NCBI GenBank assembly: GCA_037447655.1
Contig: JBBHKE010002054.1
Span: 1-42,573, forward strand
Direction of reading: 5' to 3'
DNA: 42,573 bases
DNA from: Zygnema cylindricum
Lineage: Eukaryota > Streptophyta > Zygnematophyceae > Zygnematales > Zygnemataceae
The notes under the pieces were generated by a model. It did no database searches. It had not been told where the DNA came from and worked only from the letters and a program-made list of their open reading frames with translations. Each line of letters begins with the position of its first letter. Positions within the stretch are counted from its first letter, which is position 1. Of this stretch, positions 9,460 through 19,795 are shown in pieces. The position numbers and the translations under genes are program-made.

Positions 9460-10260
9460 CGAATGAATTACCGTACCTATGAGTACGAGAGAACCAAATA
9501 ATAAATATATAATTATCGTACAGCTTGCAAAGAAAGGTGGCGTTCTATCAGACGAAAAGTGAGGTTGTTTACAAAAATATGCACCTCTCCGTACTATGTC
9601 GTACATCTTATTTTGTTTTTATAATCGAACAACATTACAGAAAAATCTTGCCGAAATTCTCTAAAGGTCTGGGAGGTGAAAACGACCGTTGGATATTTTT
9701 TCGCGAAGCATTTGCTTCGAAATTTTATGTAAATGATGATGTACCTCTTCGAGGTACATCACTATTTACAAAGATATTTGAGCTGCGACACGTTGGATAA
9801 TGAACATACGTGTCAAGACTGCAACCAACGGTAATCGGAAAATGTCGCACATGATATATCCATTTAAAAATCCTAACAGAAATCACAAAAGTAATCTTGT
9901 AACGAACTTTCGTCGCACTATTTTTGTTACGTCACACTATTTGTGGAAGTGCTCATTCCTCACGCGAAAAAGCATAAATTCTAAAAAAAATAGTTGGCAT
10001 CTGACAAGTGTTTGCAAAAATGTGTGGGGTACGATGCCTTAGTGCGCACGTACATGGTATGCTAATGAAGATATCGAGTTGAAGTTCGTCGGTGTAAAAA
10101 ATATTTCTATATACGATCTTATCTTACGTGGCACCACTCATTTCTAAGTTTTCTGAGCACGTGATTATAGACCTTGGAAGAACCAACTTCGTTCAAACTG
10201 TAACATGGCCGTACAATTGCATAAAATCTTGATGGAACGCCACCCTAAATGTAAGAATAG
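9460..10260 (+). repeat. Dispersed repeat copy 1 (unclassified, approx. 0.8 kb)
   Basis: This region matches, in inverse orientation, the region around 41280-42060 with frequent substitutions. Shared blocks include the stretch around TCGCGAAGCATTTGCTTCG (9709-9727), the CGACACGTTGGATAA block near 9786, CACACTATTTGTGG near 9933 and ACGTGGCACCAC near 10128. Open frames in either direction are short and broken, so I call it a transposon remnant of unknown class. The two copies are about 31 kb apart and inverted. Boundaries are approximate. Confidence 0.65.
9738..9760. other. Perfect hairpin
   Basis: GATGTACCTC and GAGGTACATC form a perfect 10-bp stem with a 3-nt loop, inside the dispersed repeat. 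The second copy near 41810-41835 has a decayed version of the same palindrome. Confidence 0.6.
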
Positions 10261-11313
10261 TAGTGTGGTTTGGCTTGGAATTCCCAAAATGAGTTTCAAG
10301 ACGAAATGGAACCAAATTGAACCATTATGGTGCCCATGATCTCACCACCTTTCAATGTGCTTGTACACATAACGTTTTTTATGCAAGATTGTCGTACATC
10401 TAGTTTTGAGTTAGCGTAGGCGTCGTGTTAGTGTTCAATAATGATTTTACAATTTAAAGTTACTTTTCAAAATTGAACCTTAAAAGGTAGAGCTATACCC
10501 CACCCTCGAATCTTGTCGTACTTCATTGTCGGTAGTGTGTATGATATAACCCATATAAAACAACTATTGCCTTGTTACTAGTTGTGCGGTTGTTGTTTAC
10601 AACTTGGTTTCAAAGCCAAAGTTACTCGCCAATATACTAATGTCAAGACTAGTGACGTGTTACAATAATTCGAGATCCGCATTTCCCTCAAACCTTCAGT
10701 CACATCATAAATGTTAAATTTGCCAAGCACGTTATTTACTCACAGTGTTATCATTTAAATTACAAATTTATTACATCCCCCCATGATTGGCCAAAATGTG
10801 TGACGTTTTTAAGAGCATCCATTCAATTTTAAAGGTTGTCGTCTTTAACATGTTAAATAATTTTAGATTCATCGCCATGCGCCGCCCTTTTGCAAAATAC
10901 ACTAATTTCTATTGGTGTTTATACCTCATATTAATTGATGCATATTGCAAAATTTGATCAATCGCACGTGCCAGTTTTATATCACACGGATTCTAACTCG
11001 ATGGTAAGATTGCCAATTGTCTTTAGATTAAAGGGCCCATACAAGTCGATACGGGGCTTGATGCTACTATAAAAGTATTGACTTCGGTCAAAATAAACAA
11101 ATTATTACACCTACGCTATAATAAAGCGAAATTGGGTCGCATGCTTCTCCACACTTATTTGGTTCTTTAAAGTTTAAACATCTCTAAACACATGTTTACA
11201 CCCTTGTGTGCTTATACACATGCATACAACAGTTGTCTTTCTTTTGGTACACATGTTTGCTAAGAGGGCGGCATGGTACTTTTTGTCGGCTCGAGATGAA
11301 AAGTGCAAGTCAA
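10261..11313. other. Intergenic, no gene seen
   Basis: AT-rich sequence with only short open frames and no recognisable domain, RNA or clear repeat ends. I see nothing to annotate between the dispersed repeat and the copia D LTR. Confidence 0.5.
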
Positions 11314-12477
11314 TGTCCTCCATTGGACTACAAAATTCATGAAGCCTCTAGGTAGTTTTTAACTAACCCACTTTCAACCACAACCACTGCTACCCAAGCA
11401 GACAAATTGACAATCTGAGTGGACCCTTGTGGAGTCTGCAATCCCTTGAGGTCGTAGCAAAAAGAACCACTAAAAACTGCAATTTTGTGTCCCCCATTAT
11501 GGACCAAAATTGAGGAAGCCTCTAGGTAGTTTTACAGTAACCCACTTTCAACTAGAGCAACTGCCACCCAAGCAGACAAATAGACAATGTGACTGCACGC
11601 CAGTGCAGTCTGGACTCCCCTAAGTTCACAGCAAAAAGAATCACTGAAAACGCCCAACCAGGCGATTAATTATCAAGTGGCAAAGATGCCAATATTTATA
11701 CAAGCTTGTTGGGAGAGAGGCGGCTACCTCCTCAATCCTCTAAGTCCTAAACCCCTCTCCCAACCCCTATCTACTAATGTACGAACCAATCAGAAGAATG
11801 TACAGCACAGAAAGGTACTAAGGCAGATGTTCTTTCTGTACGACTTGTGTACGACAAGGCCATGGAGTGGACGCCTGTCTCCTTTGGGCTTGTCCTCATC
11901 CTCCCCGTGATTCCTGCTTCCAAACTATATGTTGCCACGTGTTGCCAAGTCATGTTACGTCCAAAAACCGCCAAGGCGGCTATTCCGGGATCTCGACGAT
12001 GATACGGGCCGTCTGATCCAAATCGGCTTTTAATGCTCGCAGTTAAAAACAAATGTCCGATACATTTGATTCGTGCGCACAATAAAAATCCAACTTGTTA
12101 CTATATCGTCTAATAGTAATTCCGTTAATCGAATTAGTGCTTTTGTTACTGTTTAAATAGCTATCACACTCTATGTATCCTAACGGACTACTACGACAGA
12201 ATGGTAAGGACTGACCGCTACGCCTCGCCCTGCCGGTAGGAGGTTCGAGTCCTGCCGGACTCAACTTTTTTGGTTGAGAGTGACTTAGGTCACTCTTTAG
12301 CTCTACCTAAGGAGCTAAGGCAGCCATGGCTCCACCGCCCTCTCTCTCCTTCATGACTACAACAAATATGGGGGCTAGAAAGAGAAGTTGGAGGCAGGCT
12401 GCCTGTGCTTTTTCTTTTAGCTAACTCAACAAATTAGGACCTAGAAAATACCTTCCCTGAATCTATTGATTTCATCA
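11314..12477 (-). repeat. LTR of a second copia family (element D)
   Basis: The order of blocks matches the A/B LTRs (gaagcctctagg, gcaaaaagaatcactgaaaa, gtacgacaaggcc, the tRNA-like module, ggctgcctgtgc), but the sequence is clearly diverged. The right edge TTCATCA at 12471-12477 meets a polypurine tract, as in A. The left edge is taken as TGTCCTCC at 11314 and is less certain. An internal tandem duplication of about 175 bp occupies 11314-11487 and 11488 to about 11680. Confidence 0.75.
12179..12264 (+). other. tRNA-like module with perfect B-box in LTR D
   Basis: The stretch has CCTAACGGACTAC at the left and AGGTTCGAGTCCTGCCGG at 12241-12258. The latter contains GGTTCGAGTCC, an exact match to the pol III B-box consensus. 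It is antisense to the element and sits where the A/B LTRs have their tRNA-like module. The A-box part is poor, and I see no functional tRNA. Confidence 0.45.
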
Positions 12478-13053
12478 CTCCCCTTATTTTCTAGTCTAAA
12501 TTCAGTTTCTCTTTTAAGCCACATTTTTCTTTACAGTATTTTAGCTTGGGAGAGGGTACAGGTTTTGTCATCATATCAGCAATCATTTCCCCATCACCCG
12601 TGTTCACCAGATTCACAATTTTATTTTCTACCCTTTCCCTCACAAAACTCAACCTTATATCCATGTGTTTAGATTTGAAATGATGTTTAGGATTGGCTGC
12701 AATTGCAGCCTGATTATCACAAAACACTTCATGCACTCCCTTCTTCATATATCCTAGTTCTTGCAACAAGACTTGACCCACATCAGTTCTGTAACAGCAA
12801 AACAAGAGGCTATGTATTCAGCCTCCATAGAGGACTGAGCAACCACCTTTTGTTTGCTTCTCCAACAGCAAGCACCTCCCCCCACATACAACACATACCC
12901 AGAAGTGCATCTTCTAATAGGTGTATCCCCATAACTGGCATCACTCCAAGTAGTGATGTCAGTGTGCTCCCCTCCTAAGTGTAACCATAAATCCCTAGTT
13001 TCCACCAAGTATCTCATTACTCTCTTAGCTGCCTCCCAGTCTCTCTTCCTAGG
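12478..13053 (-). pseudogene. Copia D RNase H fragment, frameshifted and truncated by element B
   Basis: The minus strand encodes the C-terminal RT/RNase H of a copia polyprotein: RYLVETRDLWLHLGG, WSDASYGDTPIRRCTSGY, SMEAEYIASC, then CDNQAAIAANPKHHF and MDIRLSFVRE, ending before the polypurine tract. Near 12760 one base is missing in TCTTGTTGC relative to the A/B frame, so reading runs into a stop after WVKSCCKN. The 5' end is cut at 13053 where element B begins, in the codons equivalent to KKDWEAAKR. The protein is clearly diverged from A and B. Confidence 0.85.
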
Positions 13054-14105
13054 TGTAGAAACTAATGGTTTTATTAGTATTTTCTAGGTCTGAAAAGAAA
13101 TATAGAAGTCGAGGCAGTCTATCTCTAACTTCTCTCTCCAACTCTCAAACTTGTCGCAGTCACTGAGAAGTTGGAGAGGAAGCTAGAGCCATGGCTACCT
13201 TGGCTATCCTGAGGTTTACGGGAATTTTATATTAGGATTTATTTATTTACTTAAAAGGTATGCGCCGACGGCAGGATTTGATCCCTGTACCTACCGGCCG
13301 GCAGACAGGAAATAGCCGGTAGCCTTAGCCGTTAGGTCTAGAATTAAAGCTAAGTACTATATAGTTTGATAATTAATTATATGCGTATACGTACGATAAT
13401 TCATTTAACTATAAATAGATTACGGGATACATAGATCCAGTAATATGTAGAGTACGGATTACGGTACGGAATCGAAATCAATACCGCGCATTTGTTTCGT
13501 AAGTGAAACAAATATCGCGCATGTATTTATTACGGCTACGATTAAATCCGAATTTAATCGGACGGCCGGGATTAGCGCCGAGATCGCGGAGGTTGATTTC
13601 GGCGGTTTGTGGCCATCGCCACATCGGATGACGCGTGGCGAAATTCTGTTGGATCGTGGAATCTCCGGAGATTATGGTACCGAATCTGGATATGACATGT
13701 GTCGACATTAAGGCAATGTCGTACAATGTCCCTACCTAAAGTACACCGGCAGCTGTACTTTTGCGTACGGAACTCAATTTTGATTGGTTGCGTACATTAG
13801 TAGATAGAGTCTGTGAGAGAGATAGGACTTAGAAAAATTTAGAAGATATGACCCTCTCTCCCAGAGAGCTTCTGTATAAAAGGTCAAATTTGACCCTCCA
13901 TAACTTACTGCTCAGGGGAGCAAATTCAGAGATTCTTTTTGCTACCGACTCAAGGGAGTCTTGCCTTCACAAGGATGCAGGTGGTCAGGGTTTTTGTCTG
14001 CCAAGGTGGCAGTTATTTTTGTTGGAACACAAAGGGGTCAGGATTATCGTAGAGGCTTCTTGGAAGCTGTCTACTCTGAGGACTTATGGAGGTCTCAGAG
14101 TTTCA
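13054..14105 (+). repeat. 5' LTR of copia B
   Basis: This LTR of 1052 bp runs from TGTAGAAACT to CAGAGTTTCA and directly abuts the primer-binding site. A perfect 9-bp inverted repeat (ATTTGTTTC, GAAACAAAT, 6-nt loop) lies at 13490-13513. The tRNA-like module is at 13261-13341 on the minus strand. Transcription should start within this LTR, but I do not assign a TATA box. Confidence 0.9.
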
Positions 14106-14120
14106 GGTTATGGGCCCACC
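14106..14120 (+). other. Primer-binding site of copia B (half-tRNA iMet type), overlapping gag ATG
   Basis: GGTTATGGGCCCACC follows the LTR with no spacer. It is complementary over 15 nt to the anticodon arm of plant initiator tRNA-Met. The ATG at 14110-14112, which pairs with the tRNA anticodon CAU, is also the first codon of the gag frame. Confidence 0.85.
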
Positions 14121-15090
14121 CTCTAGGATACCAATCTTTAATGGAACTGGCTTCATATACTGGGAAAGTATGATGATAGGAGCTCTATGCGAAAAAAGGT
14201 TTTGGGGGATAGTGAGTGGACAGTTGGGGTGTCCATCAAGTCTTGGAATTCCTCCAGGGTTTGGAGGAACCAGATTCACCAGGAAAGAGGACCCACCTTC
14301 AACGGAGGAAACAAAAGAAGGAGAGGTGGTGGACAAAGGTAAAGAGAAGGAGACGATCACACCAATAGCAACTGGTTCGACATTCATGTCACCTATTCCG
14401 AGGAATGAGGAGAATGATACTGAAACCTGGGACTTCAACAATATGGCGGCAAAGCACTTCATCCTACGCCATCTCACTCAAGGACTTGCATGTCCTCATT
14501 TGCAGGTAGAAAGAGCATCCGATCTTTGGATGGCTCTCATAGAGATGTACCGAAGTGGTACGATTCAGCAACAACAATTGGCTGATCAGAAAGTTAAGGA
14601 GTATGTATACAAAGGGGGAAATATGTTGGATTTTTGCAATGAGCTTGCTACACTCTTCATGGAGCTACAGAGTGCGGGAAAAGATTTTAGTGAAAAAGAA
14701 AAGGTTAACTGTTTACTGATGAAGTTACCTGATGAGTTCGTGAACATAGTTTACCGTGTGCAAGACTTGCCTGACTCAAGGTGGATATGGAACTCAGTGG
14801 TAGGGATGATTCTCGTTCAAGAGAATACAATTGAAATCTGAAGGGGAGGAAAGAGTGGCCAAGCCTTGGCAACAACGACTGATTGGAGGAACAGGGATCC
14901 CCGAAAACCGGTCGAAAACTCTGGGGGTAGGGAGCAGAAAAAACAGGCCGATGAGTTCGAACCAAGGGCTCCCAAAGGTCTATGTCACTTTTGTAAGATT
15001 TCGGGGCACTATATGGCAGAGTGCACTAAGCTAAACGAGCTTCGGTTAAAGGAGGGGCAGACCGGTGGTACCCCGAGAGGAAAGAAAAAG
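14110..15090 (+). pseudogene. Copia B gag with zinc knuckle
   Basis: The frame opens at the ATG in the primer-binding site and reads MGPPSRIPIFNGTGFIYW, a typical copia gag beginning (an F-x-G-T/Y-W type motif). It continues through helical gag segments (WDFNNMAAKHFILRHLTQ, ELATLFMELQSAG, LMKLPDEF). A TGA stop at 14839-14841 lies where element A has CGA, and the same frame then continues through a CCHC knuckle, CHFCKISGHYMAEC (around 14980-15025). Gag would form the particle and bind RNA. The stop makes this copy defective. Confidence 0.88.
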
Positions 15091-15378
15091 GCCCTTTTCA
15101 CACAGGTACTTGAGGCTGAATCCGAGGACGAGGACGATGAGCTCCTTTTGGATGAGGAGTTGGAGGCGAAAAATGAGGTCGAAATTCCACGAAGGCAGAA
15201 ATGTGCTTACGGTGGATTGAAAGGTGAAGCAGGCTGGATTGTAGATTCAGGTGCCTCCATGCACATGTGTAAGGATAGACACCTGTTCACTAAGATAAGA
15301 AAGATTCCCACCGTAGAGATAGAGTACGGGGATGGGAGGATAGTCACCACTACTCTTGTATGATCGGTAGATCTAAAA
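15091..15378 (+). pseudogene. Copia B protease region
   Basis: An acidic linker (SEDEDDELLLDEELE) precedes GWIVDSGASMHMCKD, the aspartic protease active site (DSGA intact, around 15236-15275). A TGA at 15361-15363, where element A has GGA, interrupts the frame between protease and integrase, and an added codon-length insertion follows. The same frame then continues into integrase. The catalytic motif is kept, in contrast to copy A (DSRA). Confidence 0.85.
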
Positions 15379-16700
15379 GTGTTAGTAGAAGGAAAGACAT
15401 CCATATTAACATTCTCCGATGTATTGTTTATTCCGGAGCTGAAAAAAAATCTTATCTCTACATCAGTATTAGATGATAAGGGTTTTTTTACTAGTACTAG
15501 GGAAGGAGTCTTTACTGCTAGTTTTGAGGATGATGTCTATTTCATTGCTGAGAAAGGTAGCCATGGGATGTTTAGGCTGATCTTAAGTAATGAAAAGAAG
15601 AAACTTTATTATGCTGGTGTTCATGATATTATGATGTGGCATAAGAGGCTGGGGCATGTGAATCTAGATAAGTTAAGAGAGATGAAAAAGATGGGAGTGG
15701 TGGAAGGGATTCAGTTCAGTGAGAGTGATAATATAAGTGATTGTAGTGGATGTGCTCAAGGTAAAGCACACAGATTACCCTTTCCTAAGTCAGCCACCTA
15801 TAAGGGAGAAAAAATTCTAGATCTAGTACACACAGATATTTGGGGACCGGCTAAAGTGCCCTCACCGGGGGGGAAGAGATTTATGATGACTATAACTGAT
15901 GATTGGTCTCGGTATTCCCGGGTATATTTTTTGAAAAACAAGTCCGAAGCTGAGGATTGTTTTAGACAATATAAAGCATGGAGCGAAAAACTCCATGAAA
16001 CTCCAATCAAGAGAGTAAGGAGTGACAATGGTGGAGAGTATACTTCTAACCAGTTTGAGGATTTTCTGAGGGAAGATGGGGTTCAACACCAAAAGACAGT
16101 TCCAGAATATCCGGAACAGAATGGGGTAGCTGAAAGGTTAAATAGAACACTAAGTGATAGTGCTAGAAGTATGTTGTCAGATAAAAAGATAGGAAAAAGG
16201 TTTTGGGCAGAAGCAATGAACTATGCTAATTACCTCTAGAATAGAGTTCTTACTTCAGCTATAAAAGATCAAACACCTTATGAGAGATGGACAGGCCGGA
16301 AACCAGACATATCTCACTTAAAGGTTTTCGGCAGTCAAGTGTTCAGTCTAGATACTGATCGGTCCAATTGGAAGCTAGATCCTAAAGGAAAACCGGGATA
16401 CTTATTAGGATATGATGAAGATGTTAAAGGATATAGAGTGTATGATCTAAAAAAGGAAGATATAATCTTAGTAAAGCATCTAGTAGTTATGGATGAAGGA
16501 AAGTCTGTGGATCCCTTCAAATATACGAAGTCAGTAAAAATCAGATTTGAGTCAGAAAATTCCGATTACTTTGAGCTTCCTAACTATCCAGGTTTTAGAG
16601 AAGATGACATTCTTGCAGGAACAAATCAGACCGAAAAAGGACTCGGCTGTGGAAACTCCAGTGACAACTCTACTCGAAGCGGAAGACGTGGTGGAAATTG
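15379..16700 (+). pseudogene. Copia B integrase region
   Basis: The frame shows the pre-integrase zinc-binding part (WHKRLGH, CSGCAQGK) and the catalytic core: Asp in VHTDIWGP, Asp in RSDNGGEYTSNQFEDF, and Glu in VPEYPEQNGVAERLNRTL. All three DDE residues are visible, and there is no frameshift at the point where copy A has one. A TAG at 16237-16239 (AAG in A) stops the frame, which then continues to the C-terminal domain (DISHLKVFGSQVF, GYRVYDLKKEDI). A run of five A at 16634-16638, against four in A, shifts the frame in the linker before RT. Confidence 0.88.
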
Positions 16701-18445
16701 ATTCGGAATCAAGGGATAGGGGAGAAGTCGAGTTTGTTTGAAAGAATCAACGAGAACCATCTATTCCAGCCTCAAATTTTGAGGGGGGGAGGAGAAGTAG
16801 CAAAAGACCGCAAGAAAAACATGTTAATAACAAGGTAACTAAACTATCTCATCAAGATGAACCTCAAACTTATGGAGAGGCGATGACTTGTCCAGAAAGA
16901 AACCGGTGGAAGACAGCCATCAATGAGGAGATGGCTTCAATCATGGCAGCCGATACTTGGGAGCTGGTGGACTGTCCACCTAACCGAAAACCAATCGGTT
17001 GTAAGTGGGTTTTCAAACTAAAACTGAACCCAGATAACACAATCGAGCGCTACAAGGCCAGATTAGTGGCAAAGGGATTTACACAAAAGGAAGGAATTGA
17101 CTACGAGGAAACCTTTGCCCCGGTGGTCAGATTTCCCTCCGTCCGCATACTTCTCAGTTTAGCAGCGGCGGAAGACATGGAAGTGCATCAGATGGACATC
17201 AAGACAGCCTTTTTGCATAGAGAATTGGAAGAGGAGATCTTCATGCGACAACCCGAAGGTTTTGTGGAGGAAGGAGAGGAGAGTAAGGTATGCCGGCTGA
17301 TTAAATCTCTTTATGGCTTGAAACAAGCACCTCGACAATGGAATAAGAAGCTTGATGAGTTTCTTACCGGTCTGGGATATATTCGGATCAGCTCAGATAA
17401 CTCAATCTATGTCTTTGAAGATGAAGAAGGTTTCATATTTATTGCAATTTATGTTGATGATTTGCTTGTATTAAGTAAATCAATGAAAAAAATTAACAAA
17501 CTGAAAACCGATCTTAAGGGGAGATTTGAAATGAAGGATATGGGAGAAGCAATATATATTTTGGGAATTCAAGTAGAGAGAGACCGAAAAAGGAAAATTA
17601 TAAGATTGACTCAAAAGGAAGCAATAGGGAACATGCTTGAAAAATTTCAAATGGATAAAGCTAATAGTTGTACAACTCCAATGGAGTTGAAGAAGGGAAG
17701 TGAGGGGAGTGAGGAAGAAGGAGTCATAGTCTTAGACGAGGAATTATCTCCTGATGAACAGAAGTTCATGTAGACTATTCCTTACAGGTAAGTAGTGGGA
17801 AGTCTAATCTATTTTATGAATTGTACCCGGCCGGATTTAGCTGCAGCTGTAGGAGTGCTGAGTAGAAGTCTAAATGCTCCCACTAAGAAGGATTGGGAGG
17901 CAGCTAAGAGAGTCCTTAGATATTTGGTAAGAACTAGAGATCTATGGTTGCATTTGGGTGGGGAGAATACTGACATCACTACTTGGAGTGATGCCAGTTA
18001 TGGTGATGCTCCGATGAGGAGATGTACTTCTGGATATGTATTATATGTGGGTGATGGGGCTTGCTGTTGGAGTAGCAAACAGCAAAAGGTTATTGCTCAG
18101 TCCACCATGGAGGCTGAGTATGTGGCCTCTTGCTCTGCTGTAAAAGAATTGATGTGGGTCAAGTCTTTGCTTGGTGAGCTTGGTCACCTTAAGAGTGGTG
18201 TGCAGAAAATATTTTGTGATAATCAGGCAGCAATCGCTATTTCTGCCAATCTTAAACACCATTTTAAAGCCAAACACATGGACATCAGACTCAGCTTTGT
18301 TAGAGAGAAAGTAGAAAACAAAATAATCAGTTTAGAGTACAGACCAGATAGTGAGATGGTAGCAGATATGATGACCAAACCTGTGCCTTCCCCTAAGCTA
18401 TTTTTTTGCAGGGAGAAGTGTGGTCTGAAATTAAAGATTGACTAG
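16701..18445 (+). pseudogene. Copia B reverse transcriptase and RNase H
   Basis: After a TGA at 16739-16741 (CGA in A) the frame is open from about 16742 to 17773 and carries the RVT_2 motifs (WKTAINEEM, CKWVFKLKLN, MDIKTAFLH, LYGLKQAPRQW, catalytic YVDDLL). TAG at 17771-17773 and TAA at 17789-17791, where A has CAG and CAA, then interrupt it. RNase H follows in the same frame (SDASYGDAPMRRC, TMEAEYVASC, MDIRLSFVRE) to the true stop at 18443-18445, beside the polypurine tract. Catalytic residues look intact; the stops are the only visible damage. Confidence 0.9.
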
Positions 18446-18458
18446 AAAATAAGGGGAG
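18446..18458 (+). other. Polypurine tract of copia B
   Basis: AAAATAAGGGGAG lies immediately upstream of the 3' LTR. It is the expected plus-strand primer and is shared with element A. Confidence 0.8.
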
Positions 18459-19480
18459 TGTAGAAACTAATGGTTTTATTAGTATTTTCTAGGTCTGAAA
18501 AGAAATATAGAAGTCGAGGCAGTCTATCTCTAACTTCTCTCTCCAACTCTCAAACTTGTCGCAGTCACTGAGAAGTTGGAGAGGAAGCTAGAGCCATGGC
18601 TACCTTGGCTATCCTGAGAATTACGGGAATTTTATATTAGGATTTATTTATTTATTTAAAAGGTATATGCGCCGGCGACAGGATTTTGATCCCTGTACCT
18701 ACCGGCCGGCAGACAGGAAATAGCCGGTAGCCTTAGCCGTTAGGTATAGGATTAATGTTAAATACTATATAGTTTGATAATTAATTATATGCGTATACGT
18801 ACGATAATTCATTTAACTATAATAGATTACGGATAAATAGATCCAGTAATATATAAAGTACGGATTACGGTACGGACAGAAATTCAATACCGCGCATGTA
18901 TTTATTACGGCTACGATTAAATCCGAATTTAATCGGACGGCCGGGATTAGCGCCGAGATCGCGGAGGTTGATTTCGTCGGTTTGTGGCCATCGCCACATC
19001 GGATGACGCGTGGCGAAATTCAGTTGGATCGTGGAATCTCCGGAGATTATGGTACCGAATCCGGATATGACATGTGTCGACATTTAGGCCATGTCGTACA
19101 ATGTCCGTACCTAAAGTACACCGGCAGCTGTACTTTTTCGTACGGAACTCAATTCTGATTGGTTCCGTACATCAGTAGATAGAGTCTGTGAGAGAGATAG
19201 GACTTAGAAAAATTTAGAAGATAGGACCCTCTCTCCCAGAGAGCTTCTGTATAAAAGGTCAACTTTGACCCTCCATAACTTACTGCTCAGGGGAGCAAAT
19301 TCAGAGATTCTTTTTGCTACCGACTCAGGGGAGTCTTGCCTTCACAGGGGTGCAGGTGGTCAGGGTTTTTGTCTGCCAGGGTGGCAGTTATTTTTGTTGG
19401 AACACAAAGGGGTCAGGATTATCTTGGAGGCTTCTTGAAAGCTGTCTACTCTGAGGACTTATAGAGGTCTCAGAGTTTCA
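18459..19480 (+). repeat. 3' LTR of copia B
   Basis: This LTR of 1022 bp has the same ends as the 5' LTR. The main length difference is a deletion between two CGCGCAT repeats, which removes the hairpin present at 13490-13513 in the 5' LTR. Scattered substitutions also separate the two LTRs, so the insertion is not very recent. The tRNA-like module lies around 18669-18758 on the minus strand. Confidence 0.9.
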
Positions 19481-19690
19481 AGAGAGAGGGAGAGAGAGAG
19501 AGGGAGAGAGAAAGGGAGAGAGAGAGAGAGAGAAAGAGAGTGAGAGAGAGAGGGAGAGAGAGGTACATTGAGATGGAGTGAAAGAGAGTGAAAGAGTGAG
19601 AGGGAGCGAGCCTATAAAGAGAGAGGGATGGGAGGAACTGGGAGTGAGAGAGGCAAAGAGGAAGTGTGAGAGGGAGAGAGGGTGAGAGAG
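19481..19690. repeat. GA-rich microsatellite
   Basis: Nearly pure purine sequence (AGAG and GGGAGAG words) begins exactly at the end of the copia B 3' LTR. It is interrupted around 19562-19625 and fades out near 19690. It gives long low-complexity open frames that are not genes. Confidence 0.85.
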
Positions 19691-19795
19691 TTTGAAAAAA
19701 CAACAACGACATAATACAAACAATAAAAACGGAAAGTACAAAAACATAGTCATCATAATAGAAATAACAAAGGAAAACTAAAAATAAGTCTCACC

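Larger units (their letters stand above)
13054..19480 (+). mobile_element. Ty1/copia LTR retrotransposon B, full length, inactive
   Basis: This 6.4-kb element has two LTRs (13054-14105 and 18459-19480), a primer-binding site directly after the 5' LTR, gag-protease-integrase-RT-RNase H in one frame, and a polypurine tract before the 3' LTR. At least six in-frame stops and one frameshift interrupt the polyprotein. It is inserted in the RNase H region of element D. The flanks do not match: ctagg precedes it, agaga follows, and D does not continue on the right. The insertion was therefore followed by rearrangement, or the right end was recombined. Confidence 0.93.

Noticed and set aside
12179-12264. 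Functional tRNA gene
   Set aside because: The B-box is perfect, but the A-box and acceptor pairing are poor and the block is part of an LTR.
19470-19756. Ser/Leu-rich frames across the GA repeat
   Set aside because: Low-complexity artefact of the microsatellite.
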